Source: Azotimanducus sp963663145 (lineage in GTDB: Bacteria; Pseudomonadota; Gammaproteobacteria; Pseudomonadales; Azotimanducaceae). From it: 64,000 nucleotides of DNA. Position 1 is the stretch's first letter. Each line of letters starts with the position of its first letter. Made by a program: the position numbers and the translations under genes. The notes under the pieces were generated by a model. It had not been told where the DNA came from. It did no database searches and saw only the letters and a program-made list of their open reading frames with translations. The DNA lies in contig OY760134.1 of assembly GCA_963663145.1 (NCBI GenBank), forward strand, positions 1,984,001-2,048,000, given 5' to 3'. Below are positions 44,427 through 53,670 of the stretch, in pieces.

Positions 44427-47400
44427 CTAGAAGAGCCCTCCAAAGGAGTAGTAGAGATTCAGGAAGTAGACTCTTCCATCCACAGAATAGCCGCCGATAC
44501 CCAAAGGCACGTTGCTATAGGTGGTGGCACCTTCGTTGATGAAGGGAGGCTCCTCGTCAAACAGGTTCCTGACCCCACCTCTGATGCTCCACGCACCCCC
44601 TTGCGGCTCATAGACCACGGCAAGGGAGTGGGTCATGTAGTTGCTGGTCCAATCAATGTCCTTGCACAAGACATCATCGGGCGGTCCAAGACAGGTGTCA
44701 CTGAGCCCGGAGATATCGTCCCACTCATCCTGAAAGGCGGCATCGCTCTTTTGCCCATCAATGTAGTTGGCGGTCCAAATAACCCGCCAGCGGTCATAGG
44801 TCACGCGCCCTTGAAACTGGAACGTCCAGTAGGGAAAGTACCATTCGCCCTGAAATTCACTGAAGTCCAGGTTGCCCTCATCGTCAACCTCTTGGGTGGA
44901 GCGTTCCAGCAAACGGTGCGCATTGAAATCAAAGGCCACCTCGAAGGGTCGATCAAACAGATTGATGCTATCGGTGAAGGTGGCGTTCACATCCACGCCC
45001 TTCACCCTCTCCAAGTCTCGGTTGATGAACGCACGGTCGATGATGTCGAATTGCGGAATCACGGGATTGGAAAAGTCTCGAGAAATCCTCGGGCAAAACG
45101 GGCTTTCACCGGTCTCCGTGTAATAGCAGTCATTAATGATGAACTGCGCGCTCGGCTCGATTATGGTGTTCTTGATCTTGATCTCATAGAAGGTGGAACC
45201 AACCGCGAGGTCAAATTCATTGGTGAAGGGCTGCTCCCAAGAAAAGCCGATGGTGCTGGAACTTGAGGTCTCCTCCTGCAATCCGGTCGCACCGCCGGCG
45301 GATACTTCGGTCGAGAAGGTATTGAAGCCGTCGTTCCAAGCTGTGGTGGGGTCAACCCCCTGTCTGCGACAGTTTTCGAGCACATAGGGTTCACGCTGGT
45401 CGTTTTCCGGCACGTACCGGTTCTCGAACTGATCCCAAGCGTTGTTTGGAATGAAGCAAGGGTCGAAGAGCGACAAAAAGCCCGTTTGATCGCGCAAAAA
45501 GAGTTCGCGTAGATTCGGCGCCCGATATGAAGTACCGTAGGTGGCGCGCAACAGGAGCGAATTGAACGGACGATATCCTAGTTTGAAGGACTCCGTCCAC
45601 GCCGTCCCATAGTATTCATCGTCCGTGAGCCGCATCGAGAGGTTTAAGGTGACCTCTTCGGCGAGCATCACACCAGCCACTAAGGGAAATTCGATTTCGG
45701 CAAAGAGTTCCTTTGTGATCTTGTCGCCTTCGGCACCGCCATCGGCAAAGAACCCGAAGAACAAGCCTTCGCCCGCAACCTGATCAGGAATCGAACTAAT
45801 CTTGTCTTTACGCCACTCAAAGCCAATGCCACCCGCAATCGCACCTGCCGGCAACTGCCAAAGGCCGCCGGTCATAAAGAAGGACACGAAGGTCTGCTCG
45901 TATTCCGTGTCGAAATCGCGGGAGTCGAACACATAGTCGCGCTCGGCTTGCGTTCCAAAATCGCCAACGACCACGCCCAAGGGGTAGAGAGAAGGCGCAA
46001 ACATGTTAATCGGTACGCAGCCCGGAGCGGCATCGGCTGCCAATGTCGCGCCCAAATCATTCTCGCAAGGCGTATTGGTCGAAGAGTAGGCACCAAGCGC
46101 AAGATTCAGTCGATCATTTCGAACGCCTGGGCGACTAGCGGAGGCATCCGACTTCGAATAAACAACGCCAAAATCAAACGACCAATCGCTCAAGGTGGCC
46201 ACGTTCAAGAACGGCATATCCCCCGATACTCCGCCGACAAATCGATAGGTATCGGTTTCGGTATAGGTCAGCGTCCGGTCACCCCGAACTGAAACGATAG
46301 GCCGAACCCTTTGCGGTCCGAACGGCCCCGGAAGAAGATCAAAGTTCGCAGGGGAGCACTGACTTGGCGGGAGCCCGTAACAACCATTCAAGTTAGTGTA
46401 ATACTCGGAAAAGGAACGAACATAGTTGGGATTCGTGAGCAGTGCCCTCTGCGCGAGGCCACAGTCAACGCCTCCCTCGGCTGCGGGATTACAGGGATTG
46501 AACGGATTATTTGCCGGAACCCAAGGAAAGAGCTGGTAGGCGCCGCCATCGGCGAAGAAATCCTGATAGCCGTATAGGAATTCAAAATAGGGAGTGAGAT
46601 TCATTTCTCCTTCAAACGTATATTCTCCATAGGCGAACAAGCTCCGTTGCTCGGTCTCGGGATACAGATGGGCAAAGGTGTCCCGTCCATTGATGCTGTA
46701 ATCTCGGTAGGTCACATCGGTCACACCGTCGCCATCACCGTCCACCCCGAAGGTGCCGTAGATGCTGTTCGCTTCCGAGAAGTTTGGCCAGCCTCCGTTG
46801 CTATAGCCGGGTGTGTAATAGATGGAGCCGGCTTGGGGTACTTGGATTCTGCCCGCGAGCGAACCAAGCTGGCAGTCATCCGACCTCATGTTGTAGTTGG
46901 TTGCCCAGTAGAGATCCGTTGATCGAACACGACCGTTCTGGTCAATCTCCGCGTGCCTTTCGCATTCCTCAGTCCACGGCCGATCGCCAAGCTCCACCGC
47001 CTCGGATTCAGCGTATTCAAACGCCGCACCGATAAAGCCTCGATCAAAGTTCTTGCCCCAAGTAAATGAAAGCACATGGTCTCGCCCGGCGCCGTGATAG
47101 GGCACATTGGAGAAGCTCTCTACTTCAAAGCCATCAAAGTCTTTGCGCAATATGGCGTTGACGACTCCAGCGACGGCATCCGAACCATAGATTGAAGAGG
47201 CACCGTCCAAGAGTATATCGTACTGCGCCACGATAGAAGCTGGTATCAAGTTGAGGTTTGGCGAAGTCGGCGCACCCTCAACGCCGGCCGGCGCAATACG
47301 CCGCCCATTCACCAAAACCAGCGTGCGGGCGGAGTCGAGTCCTCGAAGATTGACTGTCGAAGTGCCGGGACCGTCATCAAGCACGAATCCTTGGAAGGTC

Positions 47401-47741
47401 AGGTCAATCTGTTGCCCAGACGCGGCAGTCGATTCCTGCAGAATATCCGCGGCATCCATCAACCCCGCCTCGCGCGAAACCTCGCCGGTGATGATTTGAA
47501 GCGGGGAGACACTTGAAAAGGTATCTCTTTTCAATCGAGAACCTGTCACCACCACTTCTTCGATCGACCGCACAGGCGCAGCCGGAGCGACTTCCTCTTC
47601 TTCTTGTTCAGCCACTTCCTCGGTGTCAATGTCTTCTTGGGCAATGGTCAACGCCGGCGCGAGCGCCAAGCAAAAGACCGCTAGCCCGGATAGCGACTTG
47701 CTAAACCCGGTGCCAGTGAGAATCCTTGAAATAAGCTTCAT
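44427..47741 (-). CDS. Large TonB-dependent receptor
   Basis: This outer membrane receptor has about 1,104 residues. Its signal peptide is KSLSGLAVFCLALAPALTIAQ. An acidic linker (EEVAEQEEEEVAPA) precedes the TonB box-like VVVTGSRLKRD and the plug (DGASSIYGSDAVAGVVNAIL), and the long barrel ends in YFLNLYYSFGGLF. An AAAGGAG element nine bases before ATG 47741 sets the start. Large receptors of this type in marine gammaproteobacteria import peptides or oligosaccharides. The neighbouring S9 peptidase favours peptides, by inference. Confidence 0.9.
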   Translation of the reverse strand: MKLISRILTGTGFSKSLSGLAVFCLALAPALTIAQEDIDTEEVAEQEEEEVAPAAPVRSIEEVVVTGSRLKRDTFSSVSPLQIITGEVSREAGLMDAADILQESTAASGQQIDLTFQGFVLDDGPGTSTVNLRGLDSARTLVLVNGRRIAPAGVEGAPTSPNLNLIPASIVAQYDILLDGASSIYGSDAVAGVVNAILRKDFDGFEVESFSNVPYHGAGRDHVLSFTWGKNFDRGFIGAAFEYAESEAVELGDRPWTEECERHAEIDQNGRVRSTDLYWATNYNMRSDDCQLGSLAGRIQVPQAGSIYYTPGYSNGGWPNFSEANSIYGTFGVDGDGDGVTDVTYRDYSINGRDTFAHLYPETEQRSLFAYGEYTFEGEMNLTPYFEFLYGYQDFFADGGAYQLFPWVPANNPFNPCNPAAEGGVDCGLAQRALLTNPNYVRSFSEYYTNLNGCYGLPPSQCSPANFDLLPGPFGPQRVRPIVSVRGDRTLTYTETDTYRFVGGVSGDMPFLNVATLSDWSFDFGVVYSKSDASASRPGVRNDRLNLALGAYSSTNTPCENDLGATLAADAAPGCVPINMFAPSLYPLGVVVGDFGTQAERDYVFDSRDFDTEYEQTFVSFFMTGGLWQLPAGAIAGGIGFEWRKDKISSIPDQVAGEGLFFGFFADGGAEGDKITKELFAEIEFPLVAGVMLAEEVTLNLSMRLTDDEYYGTAWTESFKLGYRPFNSLLLRATYGTSYRAPNLRELFLRDQTGFLSLFDPCFIPNNAWDQFENRYVPENDQREPYVLENCRRQGVDPTTAWNDGFNTFSTEVSAGGATGLQEETSSSSTIGFSWEQPFTNEFDLAVGSTFYEIKIKNTIIEPSAQFIINDCYYTETGESPFCPRISRDFSNPVIPQFDIIDRAFINRDLERVKGVDVNATFTDSINLFDRPFEVAFDFNAHRLLERSTQEVDDEGNLDFSEFQGEWYFPYWTFQFQGRVTYDRWRVIWTANYIDGQKSDAAFQDEWDDISGLSDTCLGPPDDVLCKDIDWTSNYMTHSLAVVYEPQGGAWSIRGGVRNLFDEEPPFINEGATTYSNVPLGIGGYSVDGRVYFLNLYYSFGGLF

Positions 47742-48106
47742 GATTGTCGTCTCCTTTTTCAGTTGACCCTTCATCTCGATTGAAGCGATGCAGAACTATT
47801 GGCCGCGGTTTCAAACACAGCGACCTCAACCACTTGGCAAGCCTAAGCCCCCTTGCGGCCATGACACCCACGCTTCAGTTTCTCTTGTAGGCAAACCATG
47901 CGTACAAGACAACCTGCGGCACAAGCAATGATGTTTCAAAATGTATCACAAACGGAGATATGGTTCATAGTTCTTGTAGGAAATTGCCCATATTGACGGA
48001 AAGAGGAACGCCTCTCAGTCGGTGGATTTCTCAGCATGCCGGTCCGGTCAATTGCCCGATACACTGCCGGTACAATGCTGTAGGCTTTGGCAAATCCGAT
48101 ACGCTG
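47742..48106. other. Divergent promoter region between the TonB receptor and AAA ATPase genes
   Basis: These 365 bases separate divergent genes and hold no convincing coding frame. A TACAAT hexamer near 48071 could serve the ATPase. No -35 at the right distance stands out. Upstream in-frame codons of the ATPase from 47960 lack conserved features. Confidence 0.4.
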
Positions 48107-49372
48107 ATGATGAAAACGAAAGTCGATTTCACAGAAGATGAGCGCGAAGCCCTTAGAGCGTTCGCGGCGCGAGGGAGTCGTCGCGAACCTCTGTTCTTTG
48201 TTGGACGCGAAGATGTGTTTGAAACTATTGAACAACAACTTCGGGAAGTGAGGGAACACGGCGGGTCGCTTGCAAACGCGAAGGTTGTACGAGGTCCGCC
48301 CGGAAGCGGGAAAAGCGCGCTTCTCAATGAGTTTGACAAGCGGTACAAGAACACCCCGACTATTCCGGTTGTCTTGAAGGGCGAGGAGCTACACAACCCG
48401 AAAGCGGTCGCGCAGAGATTCGTGCAAGCCTGCGGCTTCGACAAGTACCTGCTTTTCAAATCACGTCAAAAACGCGTGTCGGCACGCTTAGGCGCTTCTT
48501 GGCTTGGCGTTGGCGGGGAATACGGAACGTCGCAGATCTCGCCGATGGAGCATATCGAGCGTGGTATGCCCGTTTTGCAGCTACTCGACTTGTGCTTGGA
48601 GATGTCTAAGGAGATGGTGTTCCTTGTACTTGTTGATGAAGCACAACGGGTACTTTCCGACAAAGGTGAAGAAGGAGGCATCAACACGCTTGCGGTCGCC
48701 TTGTCCGACAAGAATACTGATTCCCTTAAAATCATGACCGTATTCGCAGGTCTACCAGATACGGGGACCCGTTTGAGTTCGGTCGGGGTTTCTCCAAGGC
48801 TCATCAGCGATTCAATAAAAACACATTTGCTTGGAGCCTTTGAAGAACCGGAGGTGCGGCGGATTGTGGAAAAGACGCTGGCTCACGAATTCTTGGGTCT
48901 GTACAGGCTTCCAAGTCACATCAAGGAAGCGATTACTGATGCCATCGTCGAAGCTAGCGATTGCTATCCAAGACATATTCAGAGCTACCTGGAAGGCATG
49001 ACGACAACCTTTGAGCGCACACCCAATGGGGCGTTCCTCACACTCGACGATTTGCTCAAGTTAGGCCATAAAAATCGCCTCAACTATTACGATGAGTTGT
49101 TCGATTTCCCTGAACTCAAACGGTATAAGAAAGCAACTTCAATAGTCTTGAAAAGTAAAGCGCCTGATGAGCCGTTCACCCGTATCGAAATCGACGGAGT
49201 AGCAATATCGCAATGTGGCATGTCGGAGGATGCCGTGGAAGGAGCGTACAACCAAGCGATACATTGCGGCATATTTGAAGAAGTAGACGTCATGGATGAG
49301 ACGCTTCGTATGCCAGTCCCTTCATTTCGCACCTATGCGGCTTCGGGGTTCGACCGAGAAGGGTTCCTATAG
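48107..49372 (+). CDS. Orphan AAA-family ATPase
   Basis: This 421-residue ATPase has Walker A at residues 63-70 (GPPGSGKS) and Walker B in MVFLVLVDEAQRV. The C-terminal region has winged-helix-like features (FPELKRYKKATSIVLKSKAPDEPFTRIEIDGVAISQ). The overall layout resembles Orc1/Cdc6-type or STAND-like ATPases of mobile elements. Its start at ATG 48107 is chosen because the upstream frame lacks conserved sequence. The neighbourhood is rich in toxin-antitoxin remnants, so a role in an integrated element or in defence is possible but not shown. Confidence 0.6.
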   Translation: MMKTKVDFTEDEREALRAFAARGSRREPLFFVGREDVFETIEQQLREVREHGGSLANAKVVRGPPGSGKSALLNEFDKRYKNTPTIPVVLKGEELHNPKAVAQRFVQACGFDKYLLFKSRQKRVSARLGASWLGVGGEYGTSQISPMEHIERGMPVLQLLDLCLEMSKEMVFLVLVDEAQRVLSDKGEEGGINTLAVALSDKNTDSLKIMTVFAGLPDTGTRLSSVGVSPRLISDSIKTHLLGAFEEPEVRRIVEKTLAHEFLGLYRLPSHIKEAITDAIVEASDCYPRHIQSYLEGMTTTFERTPNGAFLTLDDLLKLGHKNRLNYYDELFDFPELKRYKKATSIVLKSKAPDEPFTRIEIDGVAISQCGMSEDAVEGAYNQAIHCGIFEEVDVMDETLRMPVPSFRTYAASGFDREGFL

Positions 49373-49461
49373 AAGGGTTGCGGACGGCCGGGAGTTGGAG
49401 CGATAAGAATGTGGAATGCCTTCATCAAGCGTGCTACTCGCAGGCTTGCGAAAAGGCGGCC

Positions 49462-49691
49462 CTACAACAGCTTCACCAATGCCACGATCAACCCACCTTG
49501 AGCAATCAATGCGCCGAACATCCATTTGAGCAGATCCGCCCGTACCTGAAATAGGTCAGCCTTGGTGGCCAGATTACTGTTCAGCAACTGCATCTGCTCA
49601 TCAGCAAGGACTTCGGCCTGCTGTTCGGTAAAACCGTCTCGGACAATCGCTTTACAAAGCGGTGCGTATCAAAGGCAATTGCTTCACTCAT
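49462..49691 (-). pseudogene. DUF1640-like coiled-coil protein, frameshifted
   Basis: The minus strand opens with MSEAIAFDTHRFVKRLSET, the typical DUF1640 N-terminus. One base is lost after about 18 codons. The continuing frame shows FTEQQAEVLADEQMQLLNSNLATKADL, then a C-terminal membrane helix (WMFGALIAQGGLIVALVKLL). Together these make a full-length small coiled-coil protein. The lesion is a single frameshift. DUF1640 proteins of bacteria are widespread near mobile and toxin-antitoxin genes; their function is unknown. Confidence 0.75.
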
Positions 49692-49740
49692 TGGGTCATT
49701 TTCGCTCAGCGGCTAGTCGGGAATCAACGAATATTTTGCA

Positions 49741-49929
49741 GCCAGGTGCACAAGCCCTTCTCGATCTGATTCGTCGCCCTGAGTTTGGCATTGCTGTTTG
49801 ATGAATCCACGAACCCTGCCCGCGCCCTTGCGGGCGTATCGAATTGGTGATCCAGACGGTCAGTTTTCAGCGTGGAGCGCGGAACGGGCCAAGCGCGTCT
49901 CGGGGAGGTGGCACGAGGCGGGATGTTGA
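49741..49929 (+). pseudogene. Degraded Xre-RES toxin-antitoxin copy 1
   Basis: The final 19 or so codons of an Xre/MbcA-type antitoxin (GAQALLDLIRRPEFGIAV) lead into a RES toxin start at 49801 (MNPRTLPAPLRAYRIGDPDG). The toxin stops after about 42 codons (WHEAGC). The second copy at 51285-51810 carries the same sequence in full. The shared sequence spans both the antitoxin tail and the toxin N-terminus, so the two copies derive from one duplicated module. Confidence 0.75.
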
Positions 49930-49964
49930 ACGCAGGGTGCGGGGTGGTACCTAGAAGACTTGCG

Positions 49965-50372
49965 CTAGGCACCGGGCAAAGGCTTTGTCCAATTCTCCAC
50001 AACAAGACCAGGGATGCCCACAAAGTCCTTTTCGTTATTGGTCACTATCGCAACACCAAGCGAGAGCGCATGGGCCGCGATCTGCCGGTCGTAGGCACCG
50101 CGCTTCGGCATCGCAATCGACTGAATCCTGCCGAATACTCTTGCTGCGGCCTGATCAAAGGGCACAGGCAGCACAAACTCTAGAATTGATGCTGCGTATC
50201 TTCGCGCCGCTTCCGGGTTTGGGCTCTTGGCAAACCCCGCCTCAAGCTCTCCGAGTGTGATCGTAGAAATCGCAAGATCGCCCGTCTCGCATAGATCGAG
50301 ACGTCGATCCAAGTATTTGTTCCCACCAAGTATCGCGTAGATACATATGTTTGTATCCAGCATGTACTTCAC
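49965..50372 (-). CDS. vapC: VapC-family PIN toxin
   Basis: This PIN-domain ribonuclease has about 135 residues. The first catalytic Asp is in YMLDTNICIYAIL. Later acidic residues are in LGELEAGF and YDRQIAAHALSLGVAIVTNNEKDF. GTG 50372 (VKYMLDTN) fits the family start, and a TTG frame at 50426 would be longer than usual. The antitoxin VapB is 50 bases upstream. This pair is intact. Confidence 0.85.
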   Translation of the reverse strand: MKYMLDTNICIYAILGGNKYLDRRLDLCETGDLAISTITLGELEAGFAKSPNPEAARRYAASILEFVLPVPFDQAAARVFGRIQSIAMPKRGAYDRQIAAHALSLGVAIVTNNEKDFVGIPGLVVENWTKPLPGA

Positions 50373-50422
50373 AGGACTCTGAATCTTCTCTCTTGAGTGG
50401 TCGGAAGGATCGAAAAAAACGC

Positions 50423-50701
50423 TCAATCATCGTCGCGACGGCGCACATTGTCGCGATTCCAGTCACGATCTTGAACAGGCTGGTCGCGACGAAAGTCTCG
50501 AAAGAACGGCCCGAGCTGGCGAAACGCAGTACCCAATCCAGACACCTTTCGCTTGACAGGACTCACAATCAGTTCTTCGCCGCTACGTCGAATCTCGACA
50601 GCGACATCAGTTCCTTGAAACGCGAGTTCCTTTGGGATGCGGACTGCTTGACTGTTTCCATTACGAAACAATCGAGTTGGCCGGGGACTGGAATCGGACA
50701 T
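50423..50701 (-). CDS. vapB: VapB-family antitoxin
   Basis: This is a 92-residue antitoxin with an AbrB-like N-terminal DNA-binding fold (RLFRNGNSQAVRIPKELAF) and a charged C-terminal tail (FRDFRRDQPVQDRDW) that binds VapC. The start is ATG 50701, with GTG at 50704 an alternative. It would neutralise the adjacent VapC and repress the operon. A GTGTGTACACAC palindrome lies 68 bases upstream. Confidence 0.82.
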   Translation of the reverse strand: MSDSSPRPTRLFRNGNSQAVRIPKELAFQGTDVAVEIRRSGEELIVSPVKRKVSGLGTAFRQLGPFFRDFRRDQPVQDRDWNRDNVRRRDDD

Positions 50702-50768
50702 CACGTATCTCTTGGGAATGAGCGCTTTTCGCTAGTCTAGTCGCTCGAAATGCCAATGTAAATACCGA

Positions 50769-50780
50769 GTGTGTACACAC
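50769..50780. promoter_or_regulatory. Candidate VapB operator palindrome
   Basis: A perfect 12-base palindrome, GTGTGTACACAC, lies upstream of the vapB start on its promoter side. VapB autorepression usually works through such palindromes. The assignment is by position only. Confidence 0.35.
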
Positions 50781-50841
50781 GCAACGCTTTCCCCAGTCGG
50801 AAAAGCGTTTGCTCGTCATGTAGATTGTTTTATATATCAAA

Positions 50842-51267
50842 GTCTTGGTCTATGCCCACCGCAGGGAATCTCAATCCCATGATCGTGCCCGGGCAGTCAT
50901 GGCAGGGCTATCGCAAGGTGATCAGATTTGGGCCATTCCCTGTCCCTGCTGTTACGAATTCTCGAGCGTGGTAGCGAATCGTCGCCTCTGGAAGGACGAA
51001 GCGACCCATCCTCAAAGAGCTTGGCGACAGTCCCAAGCTTAGGCCGCCTCCCCGATCATTGAAATGCTTGGGGAAACGGAGAACTTTGGGCAAGTTTTGG
51101 AAGGATTCGTTAATCGCCCCCGACTCAGGGGCGGAGTTGTTCATGATGCGCGGATTGCCGCGCTGTGTGTCGCCCATGGCATCGACCCTCTGCTCACACG
51201 AGATCGCGACTTGGCCCTATTTCCCGAGCTACGCACTGAGAATCCTCTTGAAGCAACGGGTAGCTAG
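50842..51267 (+). pseudogene. Degraded second copy of the VapC gene at 53667-54113
   Basis: This sequence aligns closely along its whole length with the VapC at 53667-54113 (shared blocks YAHRRESQSHDRARAVMAGL and NRPRLRGGVVHDARIAALCV). It lacks the first eight or so codons and the antitoxin, and carries an internal TAG (51040-51042). It is a dead copy of a functional toxin gene. The two are direct repeats about 2.8 kb apart. Confidence 0.85.
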
Positions 51268-51284
51268 CGCGCATGCAATGGTTC

Positions 51285-51810
51285 AATTGATTTCGGCAGG
51301 TGCACAAGCAGTTCTCAATCTGATTCGTCGCGCTGAAGCCGGCGTTGCCGTTTGATGAATCCACGAACCCTGCCCGCGCCCTTGCGGGCGTATCGAATTG
51401 GTGATCCGGACGGTCGGCTTTCAGTGTGGAGCGCGGAAGGGGCCAAGCGCGTCCCGGAGAGGTGGCACGAGGCCGGAGCGGAAGTAATCTATGCTTCCGA
51501 ACACCTTTCCACCGCCCTGCTGGAAAACCTAGTGAACTGGAACGGCACCTTGCCGCCAAACCGACACTTCATCAAGGTCATCATACCGCAAGCCACCAGC
51601 TACGAGGTGGTGACAGCGCAATCCCTTCCGGGTCTATTCGAACCGAATCAACAAGCATCTCGGCGCTACGGGGGAGATTGGTATTCTGAATCAAGAAGTG
51701 CCATCTTGATCTTTCCATCCGTTGCGGCACGCATGGAGAACAATCTTGTCTTTAACAGTCGGCATCCCGAGTTCGCTAGCCTAGTCGTGGGATTAGAATC
51801 GCGGGTCTGA
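51285..51810 (+). CDS. RES-domain toxin with a residual antitoxin tail
   Basis: A short Xre-antitoxin tail (GAQAVLNLIRRAEAGVAV, stop TGA 51353-51355) overlaps the ATG (51355) of a full 151-residue RES toxin. The toxin has the RES residues in RAYRIGDPDGRLSVWS, RWHEAGAEVIYASEHLSTALLENLV and RRYGGDWYSESRSAIL. RES toxins of this family (MbcT-like) are NAD-phosphorylases or NAD-consuming enzymes. The antitoxin has been lost except for its last 20 or so codons. Expression of an intact toxin without antitoxin would be harmful, so it may be silent or inactivated by substitutions (the usual G before RW is E here). Confidence 0.7.
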
Positions 51811-52118
51811 TGAGATGCGCGGCTTTTTGACTGAAGCGCCAAACAATCTAACCGGGGCCGCAATCGCATGTCGGCAATCGGAACTCTCTCCATGTCCGTC
51901 CTCGTGCCTGTCCATCATGATCTGAATGCCCCTGTTCTTCACCAAGTTCAGCTTCTTCATGGCTGGTCCGCTGGATTTCTTGGCATCTTGTTACCGCGAC
52001 TTAAGGCGTACTCCAAAGACACGGGGAAACGTGAAAATGACTCAAGAAAGAAGGCGTAGAATGTGGGTGCGTGAGAGGAATTGCCGACGATGCGGCTTGA
52101 TTGAGAGAAGCGGCTCAT
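51811..52118. other. Gap upstream of the AbiEii-like gene
   Basis: About 300 bases with no supported gene. A frame at 52036-52119 includes ERNCRRCGLIERSGSYG, which could be the end of a lost antitoxin, but no start or domain is identifiable. Confidence 0.4.
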
Positions 52119-52829
52119 ATGGCTCAACCAGAACCCAACATAGCAGACGAGCTTCTAGCGAAGCTCCAACACTTGGCTCCGGTGCTAGAGGGATTCTTTG
52201 GCAGTGAAGGTGCGTTGAAGATGGGGGGCGGGACAATTCTGCAAGCGAGATGGGGTCATCGGGTTTCGACAGATATTGATCTATTCATCTCCCCAAAGAG
52301 ATATTTCCGAAGCGTCGGGATTGAATCGGAGCGGAATGAACTGGTACTGGCGTTGTCTCATTCCGGCGGCATCGACCCAGGCTCACTGCGGGTAAACACC
52401 TTCGGAGTATATTGTGAGATTTATGGGACAGAACTGACCATCGCGCCCGTTGAATCGCCCATCATTGAGGACAGAGCCAGTGGCTTTCTGGTCCCAAGCA
52501 CGAACATCGAAACAGAAGCGAATTCAACTATTCTGGTCAAGAAGATCTACAACAGGATGATGTTGGACAATCGATTCGAGGTACGAGATGTTTTCGACAT
52601 CGCTGTATCGACCAAGCGCGACTCCCGTGCTCTTGAAGAGATTTTCTCTCGGATTCCACGCGATGATGTAATCGATTTGATTGAATCCTTGAAAGAACTG
52701 CCGGCATCCTGGGTGGTTGACGCGAAAAAACCTTTGATTGGGGTGGATTCTGCGCTAACCCAAGAGGACTTGATTTCTACGGTTTGCGATTTCCTTCAGT
52801 TGAAAATCCTCCGAGGGGACCCAGGATAG
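52119..52829 (+). CDS. AbiEii/nucleotidyltransferase-type toxin, apparently without its antitoxin
   Basis: This 236-residue nucleotidyltransferase-fold protein has the AbiEii active-site motif (KMGGGTILQARWGHRVSTDIDLFISPK), in which GG and the D-x-D are the Mg2+ and NTP ligands. AbiEii toxins are tRNA-modifying nucleotidyltransferases of type IV toxin-antitoxin systems and block phage growth. The usual AbiEi antitoxin with its HTH domain is not recognised upstream. ATG 52119 (MAQPEPNIADELL) is preferred to an upstream start at 52101. Confidence 0.65.
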   Translation: MAQPEPNIADELLAKLQHLAPVLEGFFGSEGALKMGGGTILQARWGHRVSTDIDLFISPKRYFRSVGIESERNELVLALSHSGGIDPGSLRVNTFGVYCEIYGTELTIAPVESPIIEDRASGFLVPSTNIETEANSTILVKKIYNRMMLDNRFEVRDVFDIAVSTKRDSRALEEIFSRIPRDDVIDLIESLKELPASWVVDAKKPLIGVDSALTQEDLISTVCDFLQLKILRGDPG

Positions 52830-52861
52830 AATGATGCGGTAAGAATGAGACCGCGATTCCC

Positions 52862-53263
52862 ATGTACAAAGCGCGTATACAAAAGATAGTGCCCCAGCTG
52901 CGGTCGCGGCAAGCCTTCCTTGCAAATCCCAAATGTGTCGACGCGTTACCGGAAAGGCCAAACTCGGTGGCTCTTGTAAGGAGCCTCATGGGCGCCTATT
53001 GCGCGGGAATGAACCACGACTCTTCGCCACGGGAGGTGCTCGATGCCCTCCAGGCCGAACCCAATCTTGAAGCGTCGGTGAGCAAAGTGGTCCGATGGCT
53101 GCTGGGGTCGATCAAAATGCACGAAGTTCGCATGTTGAACACAAGGTGCGGGGTGCCCATTTTCTGTCTCGCGGAACATGTTCGGGCACACGATATGAAG
53201 GCAAGCAGATTCATTGAATCTCTGAATCAATTTGCGGTGGTGTCGTCGGAACTGTCTGCGTAG
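52862..53263 (+). CDS. Hypothetical protein
   Basis: A 133-residue frame with no known domain (MYKARIQKIVPQLRSRQAFL; SVSKVVRWLLGSIKMHEVRML). It is 32 bases downstream of the AbiEii-like gene and may be cotranscribed. The spacing supports a gene, while the content gives no function. Confidence 0.4.
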   Translation: MYKARIQKIVPQLRSRQAFLANPKCVDALPERPNSVALVRSLMGAYCAGMNHDSSPREVLDALQAEPNLEASVSKVVRWLLGSIKMHEVRMLNTRCGVPIFCLAEHVRAHDMKASRFIESLNQFAVVSSELSA

Positions 53264-53421
53264 GAATCTGGCTAGAGTAAGTCATGCGCTGCGACGTTTC
53301 GCCGGCGGCATGTCAGAAACAGCGAATCACAATACCATCGCCTTTCACCATGGGTGGACCGACTAATCCAGCGAATGTATATGGCTTTACCATAGCTAGG
53401 AATATGGGTAGTATGGCTGCA

Positions 53422-53670
53422 ATGAAAACAACACTTGAAATCCAAGACACACTCCTCCTTCGTGCCAAGGAATCCGCACGAAAGCAGGGAAGGAGTCTGA
53501 GGTCAATCGTGGAGGAAGGCATTCGTCAGGTGCTGGCATCCGGCGTACGGCGCAATAGATATGAGCTTCCAGATTGCAGTGAGGGAGACAGCACCGCCCC
53601 GGATCCCCTTGAGAAGTACTCTTGGCAGGATCTTCGCGACATCATTTACGAAGATCGCGATTCTGGATGA
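53422..53670 (+). CDS. vapB: VapB-like antitoxin (ribbon-helix-helix)
   Basis: This 82-residue protein has an N-terminal ribbon-helix-helix motif (MKTTLEIQDTLLLRAKESARKQGRSLRSIVEEGIRQVL) and an acidic C-terminal tail (YSWQDLRDIIYEDRDSG). It would bind and neutralise the adjacent PIN toxin. Met starts at 53422 or 53413 are possible. The stop overlaps the toxin ATG as ATGA. A second VapB gene (50423-50701) belongs to a different family. Confidence 0.8.
   Translation: MKTTLEIQDTLLLRAKESARKQGRSLRSIVEEGIRQVLASGVRRNRYELPDCSEGDSTAPDPLEKYSWQDLRDIIYEDRDSG

Noticed and set aside
44136..45266. Long plus-strand frame (376 codons) opposite the large TonB receptor
   Set aside because: Antisense shadow of a conserved receptor, with no domain features of its own.
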